From Natronococcus amylolyticus DSM 10524 (GTDB lineage Archaea > Halobacteriota > Halobacteria > Halobacteriales > Natrialbaceae): a DNA stretch of 64,000 nucleotides. This document shows positions 52,028 to 60,615 of the stretch, piece by piece (position 1 is the first letter of the stretch; the number at the start of each line of letters is the position of its first letter). The notes under the pieces are model-generated. The model saw only the letters and a program-made list of their open reading frames with translations. It searched no databases and had not been told where the DNA came from. The position numbers were made by a program, and so were the translations under genes. The stretch covers positions 249,632-313,631 of the forward strand of contig NZ_AOIB01000021.1 of the NCBI RefSeq assembly GCF_000337675.1, given 5' to 3'.

Positions 52028-52051
52028 GTATTCGTTTACGCAAGCGTTTGC
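52028..52051. repeat. Short hexamer array in the parA promoter
   Basis: Four in-register hexamers on the plus strand: GTATTC, GTTTAC, GCAAGC, GTTTGC. The array begins three bases from the parA ATG and ends about 5 bases short of its TATA element, exactly where an autoregulatory site would lie. It shares the unit form of the four 36-bp arrays. Confidence 0.6.
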
Positions 52052-52064
52052 ACCTAATATAAAA

Positions 52065-52330
52065 GCTCGTCAGACGCTTACAGAACGGCGTTCGGCAATC
52101 GCTCACAGCTCGTGGAACCACGAATGCGGCCGAGCACGATGGCTCGAGAGGGGCGAAGCGAACCCACGGAGTCCGCCGACAAATCGGATATCGCTATACG
52201 TAATCCCAACCGACGATCGAAACCCGGGGTTCGCGAAGGCGGCCGTCGCCAACTCGAGTCCGGCTTGCATCGGAGGTAGCGAGTCGGTCAGCTCGCTCGA
52301 GAAGCGACTTGCTGCGTCGAATCGGGTCCG
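52065..52330. other. Intergenic stretch between parA and an MFS gene
   Basis: About 265 bp without a convincing gene, part of a 338-bp gap. A minus-strand open frame across it is not acidic and lacks a promoter. No repeats or hairpins stand out apart from those listed separately. Confidence 0.4.
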
Positions 52331-52345
52331 ATAAGTAGCCGTACA

Positions 52346-52361
52346 CGTTTCGATCGAAACG
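52346..52361. promoter_or_regulatory. 16-bp perfect palindrome at an MFS gene start
   Basis: CGTTTCGATCGAAACG is a perfect 16-bp palindrome with no spacer. It lies between an ATAAGT TATA-like element (about 52331-52336) and the GTG start at 52363, so a bound repressor would block transcription initiation. Confidence 0.55.
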
Positions 52362-52362
52362 A

Positions 52363-53550
52363 GTGGGAACGATTTCGACACGCTGGCGGTACCGGGAGAC
52401 GGTGCTGGCGCTGTGTACGCTCGCCTTTTTCGTCACGATGGTGGGGCGGCTGGCGATCAGCCCGATCATCCCCGATATCGTCGACACGTTCTCGGTCTCG
52501 AACGCGGTCGTCGGGCTCTCACTGAGCGGGATGTGGCTCGCCTACGGCCTCGCGCAGTACCCGAGCGGCGTGCTGGCCGACCGGTACGGCGAGCGGCTGA
52601 TTATTCTCGTCGCCGTCGGCGGCTCGGCGCTGGCCGCGCTCGCCGTCTCGCTCACGCCCGCGTTTGCGCTGTTCTTCCTCGCGACGATTGCCCTCGGCGC
52701 CGTCGCCGGGCTGCACTACAGCGTCGCGACAACGCTGCTCGCCCGAACCTACGACAACGTCGGTACCGCCGTCGGTGTCCACAACACGGGCGCGACGATC
52801 GCCGGCCTCGTCACGCCGGTCGCCGTCGCCTGGTTGGCCGTCCGATTCGGATGGCGAGTCGCCGTCGCCGCCGTCGCCTTGATCGGGATCCCGTCGACGA
52901 TCCTCTTCGCCTGGAAGGTCCGCCCAACCGAACCCCGGCGTCCCGAGACGCCGCTCCGGGATCGGTTTCAGGTGGCGCCCGTCCTCGAGCTTCTCTCGCG
53001 GCCGCCGATCGCGTTCACGCTGTTCGTCGCGATCGTCAGCGAGTTCGCCTGGCAGGGAACCGCCTCGTTCCTGCCGACGTTTCTCATCGAACACCAGGGC
53101 GCCTCGACGACGTTCGCGGGGGTGCTGTTCTCGGCGTACTTCGTCGTGCAGGGCGTCGCCCAGATCGGGGTCGGCGCCCTCTCCGATCGGATCGGTCGGG
53201 ACCGAGCGATCGGCACCTGTATGCTCGCCGGGGTCGCCGGATTCGGGGTGCTGATCGCGTCCTCGAGCACGCTCCCGATCGTCGCCGGAATCGTGCTCGT
53301 CGGGATCGGAATGAGCTTCGGGGCGGCGCTCATGCCCCGATTCCTGCGGGAGCTCTCCGCGGAGGAACAAAACGCCGGCTTCGGGCTCGTCCGTACTGTC
53401 TACATGATCGTCGCCGCGATGGGGTCGGTCGTCGTCGGCGCCCTCGCGGACCTGTTCGGCTGGGCCGTCTCCTTCGGCTTCCTCGCCGCGTTGCTCGGTG
53501 CGGTCGGGCTGGCGCTCGCGCTCAACTCGCTGCTCGGGCTCGAGTACTGA
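52363..53550 (+). CDS. MFS transporter
   Basis: 395 aa, 12 predicted helices; motif A reads GVLADRYGERLIILVA between helices 2 and 3, and GALSDRIGRDRAIGTC in the second half repeats it. Substrate unknown; sequence resembles broad anion/drug transporters. Start is GTG at 52363, about 30 nt after a TATA-like ATAAGT, giving a leaderless message; the palindrome at 52346-52361 lies just before it. The protein ends LNSLLGLEY. Confidence 0.85.
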   Translation: MGTISTRWRYRETVLALCTLAFFVTMVGRLAISPIIPDIVDTFSVSNAVVGLSLSGMWLAYGLAQYPSGVLADRYGERLIILVAVGGSALAALAVSLTPAFALFFLATIALGAVAGLHYSVATTLLARTYDNVGTAVGVHNTGATIAGLVTPVAVAWLAVRFGWRVAVAAVALIGIPSTILFAWKVRPTEPRRPETPLRDRFQVAPVLELLSRPPIAFTLFVAIVSEFAWQGTASFLPTFLIEHQGASTTFAGVLFSAYFVVQGVAQIGVGALSDRIGRDRAIGTCMLAGVAGFGVLIASSSTLPIVAGIVLVGIGMSFGAALMPRFLRELSAEEQNAGFGLVRTVYMIVAAMGSVVVGALADLFGWAVSFGFLAALLGAVGLALALNSLLGLEY

Positions 53551-53644
53551 CCGAACGCGCGTTCTCGACGTGGTGCAAACTACAGTCGGTCGTGGCGGTT
53601 TCGTGCAGCGAAGTTAAGGGTCGACGTGCGTAATATTGTGGTGT

Positions 53645-54766
53645 ATGAGCAACATCGACTTCGAACCGGCGGAGGTCGCTCGCCGCATCGACGAAGGGGA
53701 CGAGGATCTCTTCGTCCTCGACGTCAGAAACGAGGACGACTACGAGGAGTGGCGGATCGAAGACAGCACGAACCTCCCGATCTACGACGAGTTACTTGAT
53801 CACAACTACTCCACGCTCGAGGACCACCTCGAGGACCTCCCCAGGGATCGAGAGATCGCCGTGGTCTGTGTCGCCGGGATCACGTCGGCACGAGCCGCCG
53901 ACTTCCTGCGCGAGCGCGGGTTCGACGCGAAGTCGATCGACGACGGGATGAACGGCTGGGGTCGGGTCCATCGCTCCTACGAGGTCGACGGCGCCGACGG
54001 CGTCGTCCAGATCGTCCGTCCCGGGACGGGCTGTATCTCCCACGTCGTTCACGACGGGACAGCGGCCGTCGTCGTCGATCCGAGTCAGTACGTCGACTAC
54101 TACCTGAGCGAGGCCGACGAACGCGACCTCGAGATCGTCGCCGTCGCGGACACCCACGCCCACGCCGACCACGTCTCGGGTGCGCGGCGGCTCGCCGGCG
54201 AACTCGACGTCCCCTACCACCTCCACGGGGACGACGCTGGCGAGCTCGAGGGAGTCGCGGAACTCGAGGACGGCGACAGCGTCTCCGTCGGCGACCGATC
54301 GCTCGAGGTCGTTCACACCTCGGGACACACGCCCGGAAGCGTCTCGTTTACCGTCGGCGACGCACTGCTATCCGGGGACACGCTGTTTCTCCGCAGCGTC
54401 GGTCGACCCGATCTCGAGGACGGCGACGAGGACGCGATCCGAGAGGCCTCGAGCCGGCTGTTCGACAGCCTCGATCGGCTGCTCGAACTCGGGGGCGACC
54501 GGATCGTGCTCCCCGGGCACTTCAGCGACGAGTCGATCCGCCCGCTGGCGACCGGCCTCGGCGAACTCCGCGAGGAGACGACGAACGAACTGCTCGGCTA
54601 CGTTGAGGAGGGCGACGAGGAGGCGTTCGTCGAGACGATCGTCGAGAGTCTCGCCGACGAGCCGGCGAACTACAACGAGATAAAACAGATCAACTGGGGG
54701 AAGAGCCAACCCGGCGACGACGTCGAGGAACTCGAACTCGGGCCGAACAACTGCGCGGCGAACTGA
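53645..54766 (+). CDS. Rhodanese / metallo-beta-lactamase (ETHE1-like) sulfur enzyme
   Basis: 373 aa in two parts. Residues 1-110 are a rhodanese domain with active-site loop VVCVAGITS (Cys75). Residues 118-373 are a metallo-beta-lactamase domain with THAHADH (171-176 His ligands), TSGHTPGSVSF and SGDTLF, in the persulfide-dioxygenase/glyoxalase II group. Expected to act on persulfides or glutathione-like thiols. The order, rhodanese first, differs from most bacterial fusions. ATG at 53645 follows an AGTTAAGG element by about 28 nt; an ATG nine bases upstream is less likely. Confidence 0.85.
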   Translation: MSNIDFEPAEVARRIDEGDEDLFVLDVRNEDDYEEWRIEDSTNLPIYDELLDHNYSTLEDHLEDLPRDREIAVVCVAGITSARAADFLRERGFDAKSIDDGMNGWGRVHRSYEVDGADGVVQIVRPGTGCISHVVHDGTAAVVVDPSQYVDYYLSEADERDLEIVAVADTHAHADHVSGARRLAGELDVPYHLHGDDAGELEGVAELEDGDSVSVGDRSLEVVHTSGHTPGSVSFTVGDALLSGDTLFLRSVGRPDLEDGDEDAIREASSRLFDSLDRLLELGGDRIVLPGHFSDESIRPLATGLGELREETTNELLGYVEEGDEEAFVETIVESLADEPANYNEIKQINWGKSQPGDDVEELELGPNNCAAN

Positions 54767-54811
54767 CGGCGCGCTTCGACTCCGGAGACGGAAATCGAAC
54801 CGAGCGACCGA

Positions 54812-55057
54812 TCAGGCGTACGTCTCCTCGAGATACTCGACGATGTCGCCGCTCTCGTTCATTCCTTCGACACCCTGGCTCTCGTCGGTGATGACGGGCA
54901 CGCCGGTCTGACCGCTGATACGCTCGACCTCGGTGCGGTCCTCGTGGGAGCGAGGAACCTCGATCACGTCGTAGTCGAGCTCGAGCTCGTCGAGTTTGGT
55001 TCGAACCTTCGCACAGAACGGACAGCCTGGCAGTTCGTACAGCGTGATGTCGGACAT
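54812..55057 (-). CDS. Glutaredoxin
   Basis: 81 aa, a single thioredoxin-fold domain: ITLYELPGCPFCAKVRTKLD with active-site CPFC, then GVPVITDE, containing the cis-Pro. It would reduce disulfides using low-molecular-weight thiols or the fused reductase system. Haloarchaea have no glutathione, so the physiological partner is probably gamma-glutamylcysteine or a thioredoxin reductase. ATG at 55057; 70 bp from the NCS2 permease stop. Confidence 0.88.
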   Translation of the reverse strand: MSDITLYELPGCPFCAKVRTKLDELELDYDVIEVPRSHEDRTEVERISGQTGVPVITDESQGVEGMNESGDIVEYLEETYA

Positions 55058-55127
55058 ACCTGTTGTAGCCGATAGACACCAAAGAGGCCACCGGTCGGCC
55101 GACGAGTTGCCGGAACCCGCGACGCGT

Positions 55128-56609
55128 CTAGAAGACGACCATACCGGCCTCGACGGCGAAGTAGACGACGAAGTAGACGATGAACGCGAACGCCAGAATC
55201 CACTGGCCGAGCGACACGTCCCGTTGCTCGCCCATCGCCGCCTTGAGCAGCGGGTAGCTGATGATCCCGGCGGCCAGCCCGTTCGCGATCGACGTCGTTA
55301 GCGGCATGATCGTGATCGTCAGTCCGGCACTGATCGCCCACGCGGGATCCTGCCAGTCGATATCGGTGACCCCCTGGAGCATGATGATCCCGACGACGAC
55401 CAGCGCGAGGTAGGTTGCGTACTGGGGGATCGCTTGCATCAGCGGCACGATGAGCAACGCGAGTCCGAACAGCCCGCCGACGACAAGCGCCGTAAAGCCG
55501 GTTCGTCCGCCCTCCTCGAGGCCGGCGGAGGACTCGATGAACGTCGTCACCGTCGAGGTACCGATCATCGCGCCGAACGTGGTGCCGACCGCGTCGGCCA
55601 TCAGGGGTTTCTCGATCTCGGGCAGATCACCCTGCTCGTCGAGGAATCCGCCGATCTGGGAGACGCCGATGAGCGTTCCCGCGGTGTCGAAGAAGTCGAC
55701 GAAGAAGAACGTAAAGACGACCAGCGCGAACACGAGCGGGTCGTCGGTGATCATTCCCAGGCCGTCGACGAACCCCCAGAACAGCGGCGTGAAGTCGTAC
55801 TGGACGGACGCGATCATCGAGCCGAGTCCCTCGTTTGTCACCTCGTCGTACGATCCTTCCGGGGTGAGGACGTCGGGACCGACGACGCCGGCGAGCGTCA
55901 ACGCCCAACCGGCGACCGCCGTCGTCACGATTCCGATGATGATCGAGCCGCGCAGCCCCCTGGCGTAGAGCAACAGCGTCAGAACCAGGCCCGCGAGCGA
56001 GAGCGCGGCGACCGGGCTCTCGAGGACGTTCCCGAGCGTGACCAGCGTCGCGTCGTACGGCACCACGAGTTCGATCTCCTGCAAGCCGAGAAAGAGCAGG
56101 AAGACGCCGATCCCGGCGCCGACGGAGAACTTGACGGGTTCCGGAAACAGCTCGATGATGTACCGCCGTGCACCGACAGCCGTCAGCGCGATGAAGATGA
56201 TGCCCTCGACGAAGACGGCCGCCAGCGCGAGTTGCCACGGAACGCCGAGGATGACGACGACGGTAAAGGTGAAAAACGCGTTCAGCCCCATCCCCGGGGC
56301 GAGTCCGAACGGACGGTTGGCGTAGAACGCCATCACCAGTATCGCGGCGATCGACGCGAGGATCGTGACGACGGCGAGCATCTGGATGACATCGCCCTGG
56401 CCGTAGACCGTGCCGTTGATCGTCGTTTCGCTCTGGAACTCGCCGGCCTCGTGATCCCAGAGGATCGCCTGACTGAGGATCGTCGGATTGACAACGATGA
56501 TGTACGCCATCGCCAGGAACGTCGTGACCCCGGCGATCAGTTCCGTCCGCAAGTCGGTGTCGTGCTCGTCGAACCCGAAGTACGCGCCGATACGATCGAA
56601 GGCCCCCAT
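55128..56609 (-). CDS. NCS2/AzgA-family purine permease
   Basis: 493 aa, about 12-14 helices. N-terminus RTELIAGVTTFLAMAYIIVV and NPTILSQAIL match AzgA-type hypoxanthine/guanine permeases; the FFFVDFFDTAGTLIGVSQIG motif and GTSTVTTFIESSAGLEEGGR are the conserved substrate-site regions of the family. It imports purine bases with protons. ATG at 56609 with TTAACTAATCC TATA-like element about 30 nt upstream. Divergent from trkA. Confidence 0.88.
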   Translation of the reverse strand: MGAFDRIGAYFGFDEHDTDLRTELIAGVTTFLAMAYIIVVNPTILSQAILWDHEAGEFQSETTINGTVYGQGDVIQMLAVVTILASIAAILVMAFYANRPFGLAPGMGLNAFFTFTVVVILGVPWQLALAAVFVEGIIFIALTAVGARRYIIELFPEPVKFSVGAGIGVFLLFLGLQEIELVVPYDATLVTLGNVLESPVAALSLAGLVLTLLLYARGLRGSIIIGIVTTAVAGWALTLAGVVGPDVLTPEGSYDEVTNEGLGSMIASVQYDFTPLFWGFVDGLGMITDDPLVFALVVFTFFFVDFFDTAGTLIGVSQIGGFLDEQGDLPEIEKPLMADAVGTTFGAMIGTSTVTTFIESSAGLEEGGRTGFTALVVGGLFGLALLIVPLMQAIPQYATYLALVVVGIIMLQGVTDIDWQDPAWAISAGLTITIMPLTTSIANGLAAGIISYPLLKAAMGEQRDVSLGQWILAFAFIVYFVVYFAVEAGMVVF

Positions 56610-56782
56610 GTTGGATGTTCAGGCATACCCAGACGGATTAGTTAAAGTTCACGTCTTTGGATTCGGGGTTTCGATACACGCTTGTGTATAGATTTTCCTG
56701 TCACCGGGTGAGAGACCCGAAACGGGTCGTCCCGATGAACCCGAACGAACGTATTTGACCCCCGGGATCGTATCCGATCACC

Positions 56783-57445
56783 ATGAGGTTTGTCATCGTG
56801 GGGTACGGTCGAGTCGGCTCGCACACCGCGCGCATTCTACACGAGGAGGGCCACGACCTCGTCGTCGTCGACGACGATCCCGATCGAGTCGAACGAGCAG
56901 CCAACAACGGGTTCGACACCGTCGAAGGCGACGGTGCCGACGAGGACGTACTGCTCGAGGCAGGGGTCGACGAGGCGGACGCTATCGGCGCCTTCACGCC
57001 AGATCTCAACGTCAACTTCGCGGCCTGTATGGTCGGAAACCACCACGGCTGTCGGACCGTGTTGCGCATCGACGAGGACTACCGGGAGGAGATCTACGAG
57101 CGCTACGCCGAGGACGTTGACGACATCGTCTACCCCGAGCGCCTCGGTGCGGCGGGTGCAAAGACGGCCATGCTCGGGGGCGACTTCAACGTCGTTGCCG
57201 ACCTGGCGGCGAACCTCCAGCTGACCGTCCTCGAGATTCAGGAGGGATCCCCCGCGGTCGGCAAGCGCATGAGCGAACTCGAGCTTCCGGAGTCGGCCCG
57301 GATCTACGCCCACGGCCGCGCTCGCGAGGCGCTGACGATCCCGCTTCCGGGAACCGAACTCGCCGTCGGCGACGAGGTCGCCGTCGTCGCGGAAACCGAA
57401 CGAGTAGACGAGCTTCAAGCGGCGCTGCTCCCGACGTCGGCCTGA
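56783..57445 (+). CDS. TrkA-type potassium uptake regulatory protein
   Basis: 220 aa. Residues 1-135 are an RCK/TrkA_N Rossmann domain (MRFVIVGYGRVGSHTARIL, NAD-binding GYGRVG), residues 140-220 a TrkA_C domain (LTVLEIQEGSPAVGKRMSEL, GTELAVGDEVAVVAET). It gates a Trk-type K+ channel, whose membrane subunit is not in this window. RCK_C domains bind c-di-AMP in several bacteria, making this a possible effector of DacZ. ATG at 56783 begins the conserved region. Confidence 0.9.
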   Translation: MRFVIVGYGRVGSHTARILHEEGHDLVVVDDDPDRVERAANNGFDTVEGDGADEDVLLEAGVDEADAIGAFTPDLNVNFAACMVGNHHGCRTVLRIDEDYREEIYERYAEDVDDIVYPERLGAAGAKTAMLGGDFNVVADLAANLQLTVLEIQEGSPAVGKRMSELELPESARIYAHGRAREALTIPLPGTELAVGDEVAVVAETERVDELQAALLPTSA

Positions 57446-57572
57446 GTAAAAAACCGGGCGGCGCAGAGAGCCGTGGACGCGCAGTCGAGATGGGATGGGG
57501 GTATCGTTCGGCGCGTCCGTCGTATCCGTCCACGCTCCGGCCAATAAAACCACGTCAGACGGCCGGCTGACG

Positions 57573-58610
57573 CTACTCGTCCTCGAGGCGGAAGACGAGC
57601 ACGTTCTGGTGAACCATCGAGGGGACGAACGAGAACGGGTAGCCGTAGACGTGCAGGTCCTTCGTGGGATCGTACCAGACGAGGTTGGCGGCGAGCGTCA
57701 GCGGGGCCGTCGATTCGATCGCTCGCGCCAGCTCCGCCGAGAGGAACTCGTAGGACTGCTCGCGGTACATGTCGCCGATGAAGACGACGACGTGGCCCTC
57801 CGGCGTGACCGCGTCGGCGAACCGATCGAACTTGGCGGCCATGTCCTCGAGCCACTCCGCCTTCGTTCCGGAGCCGTCGCCGTTCGCGCTCGTGTCGGCT
57901 TCCTCCTCGTCGTCGCCGTCGAACGCTCCCAACTTGCTCTCGCGAGTCTCGTGCTCGTTTCGCGTCTGCTCGAGTTCGTCCATGTGCCAGTAAGGGACGT
58001 CGGTGAGCAGCAGGTCGACGCTGTCATCCTCGATTCCGTCGATCAGGTCGGCACAGTCACCACACTGCAGCTCCTGTTCGGCCAGCGGCGGCTCTCCGCG
58101 GGCCCGTCGCTCCTCGTTCTCGCGCTCGAGGACCTCCTCGTAGAGGTCGACCCAGCGCTCGTTGCGTTCGAACCCGATTGCCTCGCGAAGTCCGGTCCCC
58201 TCGTGTTCGCAGAAGCTCGCTCCCAGCAGGGTGCCGCCGACGCCGGCGAAGGGATCGAGGACGGTGTCGCCGGCCTTGCTGAACCGCCCGATCAGTTCCG
58301 CACAGAGCCGCGGCGGTTTCTGGCCGCCGTGCTCGCTGCGCAGGTCGTGCTGGACGTCCGGCGGATACCCCTCGTCGATGACCGACTTCGTGGCGTACTT
58401 CCACTCCCTGCCGGTGAGGTCGTTGACCCGGTTTCGCTCGTCGTAGACGCCCCGACCCTCGACGTAGCACTGGTGGTCGGCCAGTTCGCTGGTGTCGATC
58501 ACCTCACCGTCTTCGATCGGCAGCGACTCCTCCTGGGCGCGCTCGGCGTCGAACGCACCGTCGTCGTCGGTTACGAGTCGGCTCTGTCGGTGACGGTCCC
58601 CGTCGTCCAT
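57573..58610 (-). CDS. Site-specific DNA methyltransferase (orphan)
   Basis: 345 aa. Contains HGGQKPPRLCAELIGRF, the AdoMet-binding DTVLDPFAGVGGTLLGA (DPFAGVGGT at 119-127), and a catalytic DVPYW at 204-208, resembling the (S/D)PPYW of N4-cytosine or N6-adenine methylases. The AdoMet motif precedes the catalytic motif, unlike classical beta-class order. No restriction enzyme lies nearby, so it looks like an orphan; haloarchaea carry a widespread orphan CTAG N4-cytosine methylase, and this may be that enzyme, which I cannot confirm. ATG at 58610 with TTTTAAG about 30 nt upstream. Confidence 0.78.
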   Translation of the reverse strand: MDDGDRHRQSRLVTDDDGAFDAERAQEESLPIEDGEVIDTSELADHQCYVEGRGVYDERNRVNDLTGREWKYATKSVIDEGYPPDVQHDLRSEHGGQKPPRLCAELIGRFSKAGDTVLDPFAGVGGTLLGASFCEHEGTGLREAIGFERNERWVDLYEEVLERENEERRARGEPPLAEQELQCGDCADLIDGIEDDSVDLLLTDVPYWHMDELEQTRNEHETRESKLGAFDGDDEEEADTSANGDGSGTKAEWLEDMAAKFDRFADAVTPEGHVVVFIGDMYREQSYEFLSAELARAIESTAPLTLAANLVWYDPTKDLHVYGYPFSFVPSMVHQNVLVFRLEDE

Positions 58611-58661
58611 GGCACGTGCTCGACTGTTCGCCAGGACTACTTAAAAGCGCGTTCCGCGGGG

Positions 58662-58937
58662 TTAGCTGGTGTAGGAACTCTCGCCGACGACCTCGAGGAA
58701 CTCCCCGCGTCCCGTCGCCGTCGTTCCGTCGAACTCGGTTACTCGAACGCGAACCTGTTTCTCGACCGTCTCCGGCCCCGCACCCTCGACGATCAGATGC
58801 GTGTCGCCGATGTAGACGTGTCCTTCGGTCGCACCGTTCGACTCCGCCACGAAGACGTCGACCACGTCGCCTACCTCGAGCGACGGACTCGTCTCGCGGA
58901 ACCGCCAGCCCTTGAGATACTTTTTCAGGAAACTCAT
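58662..58937 (-). CDS. TRAM-domain protein co-transcribed with NhaC
   Basis: 91 aa, beta-rich: PSLEVGDVVDVFVAESNGAT, EGHVYIGDTHLIVEG, VRVRVTEFDGTTATGRGEFL, a TRAM-type OB fold usually binding RNA. N-terminus MSFLKKYLKGWRFRE is basic. It overlaps the upstream NhaC gene by four bases (ATGA) and must be in one operon with it. Small stand-alone TRAM proteins are common in haloarchaea as possible RNA chaperones. Confidence 0.78.
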   Translation of the reverse strand: MSFLKKYLKGWRFRETSPSLEVGDVVDVFVAESNGATEGHVYIGDTHLIVEGAGPETVEKQVRVRVTEFDGTTATGRGEFLEVVGESSYTS

Positions 58938-60505
58938 AGTCGTGCCACCTCCTCGCTCTCGCGGTCGATAACGTACTCGCGACCGAAGCCGGTGATCGCC
59001 GCGACCACGAAGACGGCGACCAGCAGCCAGCCCTGGAAGACGAACGGGACGACCTCGATCGGCGTCGCGAGCATGTCAGCCGTCAGCCAGTCGTACTCGC
59101 CGGGGAGGTCCTGCATCGCCGTAAATCCGGCGAGAACGCCGCCCGACCACGGGAAGATGTACCCCAGCGCCGCGGTCTGGGCGTCCAGGATGTTCGCTCG
59201 ACGGTAGCCGTTCAGGTTGAACCGCTCGCCGATCTTCGAGATGTACGGGCCGATCGCGACCTCCGCGGCCGTGTTGATCGTGATGACGGCGTTGATCAGC
59301 GCCGCGGAACCGACCATCGTGAGTTCGGCGTTGCGGACGTTCGTCGCGAGGTTCTCGATCGACCAGTCGAGGATCGCCTGGAAGGCGCCCCCGCGGATCA
59401 TGATCTGGGCCGCAGCGATGATCAACAGGACGAGAATCGCGAGTTCGAAGAAGCCCGCCGCGCCGTTGATCAGGCTGCCGTCGACGTTGACCGCATCGGG
59501 ATCCTCGACGATCGTCAGGATCGGGAGGAACTCGAGGGGCTCGGCGAGCGGGGCGTCCTCGGGTGCGTTGAACATGACGATATCTCCGAGCGAGAGCAGT
59601 CCGAGCGTGAGCCCCGAGACGGCGGCGACGACGATCCCCCACGAGATCGCCTCGACGATGTGTCGACCCGCGACCGCGGCGCCGATGACGACGCCCATCG
59701 AGACGAGGTGGATCAAGCCGATCGGTTCGCTCTGGGCGACGAGCAGTTCCTGGGCGTCGCCGCCGATCTCGAGCCCGCCCATGAACTGGCCGGCGACGAG
59801 ATAGCCGACGAACGCGATGACCGCGGCGATGATCACGTACTTGAAGCGGGAAGCGACGACGCCCCCGATATCGGCATCCTGGGTAACGGCGCTGACGATT
59901 GTCGTGTCACTTACGGGTGCGAGGTTGTCGCCGAAGATCGACCCCGAGAGGATCGCACCGAACAGCAAGATCGGGTTCGCCCCGAGAAGAAGCCCCGCAG
60001 GGAAAAACAGCGTGACGAACGCGATCGCGGAGCCGTACCCGGTCCCGATCCCCGTCGTAAACAGCGCCGCGAGGACGAACGTCGCTGCCGGAAACAGCGT
60101 CGCGCCGATCCCGCCGACGTCGGCCAGCCAGACCAGGCCGTCGACGAAGCCACCGTCCTGTAACAGCTCGGCGAACATACCGGCCCAGATCCAGGCGACG
60201 ATCGCCGTCACCGCGACCGGTTGGGTCATCCCCTCGAAGATCGTGTTCGCGTACGTTTTCCAGCTCCCGCGGACGAAGAACATTCCAAAGATCAGCCCGA
60301 GTAGGATCCCGACAACCAGCCCGCCCGTATCGGAGATCCGCCAGAGGGCCGTCTGAGCGACCGCCCAGAGGATGAAAAAGGCGATCGGGAACGCGCTCAT
60401 CCCCCGTCCGCCGTAGAACGAGATCCGCGGCTCGTCGTCTTCGGTACCCTGGGTGAACGACTCGCTCGGGTCGGACTCACCCGGTCCGCCGTTCTCAGTA
60501 CTCAT
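58934..60505 (-). CDS. Na+/H+ antiporter, NhaC family
   Basis: 523 aa, about 11-12 helices after a 30-residue acidic, disordered N-terminus. It has SIFGDNLAPVSDTTIVSAVT and GIGTGYGSAIAFVTLFFPAG, both NhaC hallmarks, and TINTAAEVAIGPYISKIGER late. A second NhaC paralogue in this window; Na+ extrusion for cytoplasmic low-sodium homeostasis is the expected role. ATG at 60505; TRAM gene follows with a 4-bp overlap. Confidence 0.88.
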   Translation of the reverse strand: MSTENGGPGESDPSESFTQGTEDDEPRISFYGGRGMSAFPIAFFILWAVAQTALWRISDTGGLVVGILLGLIFGMFFVRGSWKTYANTIFEGMTQPVAVTAIVAWIWAGMFAELLQDGGFVDGLVWLADVGGIGATLFPAATFVLAALFTTGIGTGYGSAIAFVTLFFPAGLLLGANPILLFGAILSGSIFGDNLAPVSDTTIVSAVTQDADIGGVVASRFKYVIIAAVIAFVGYLVAGQFMGGLEIGGDAQELLVAQSEPIGLIHLVSMGVVIGAAVAGRHIVEAISWGIVVAAVSGLTLGLLSLGDIVMFNAPEDAPLAEPLEFLPILTIVEDPDAVNVDGSLINGAAGFFELAILVLLIIAAAQIMIRGGAFQAILDWSIENLATNVRNAELTMVGSAALINAVITINTAAEVAIGPYISKIGERFNLNGYRRANILDAQTAALGYIFPWSGGVLAGFTAMQDLPGEYDWLTADMLATPIEVVPFVFQGWLLVAVFVVAAITGFGREYVIDRESEEVARL

Positions 60506-60615
60506 CGTAACACACGACGGTAGTATCCCAACTCTGGCGGATAAATGTTATCAAATACTGACCGAACGCTACCCGTTGCTGTACACTTTTGTTCTCTCCT
60601 CGAGAGAAGGCTGAC

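Noticed and set aside
52103..52381. 92-codon minus-strand frame between parA and the MFS gene
   Set aside because: Composition is not acidic, it covers the MFS promoter and palindrome, and no TATA element precedes it.
56705..56727. Alternating CGGGT / ACCCG / CGGGT arms resembling a riboswitch
   Set aside because: It lies upstream of the likely transcription start of both flanking leaderless genes, arms are only 5 bp, and no known purine riboswitch core is present.
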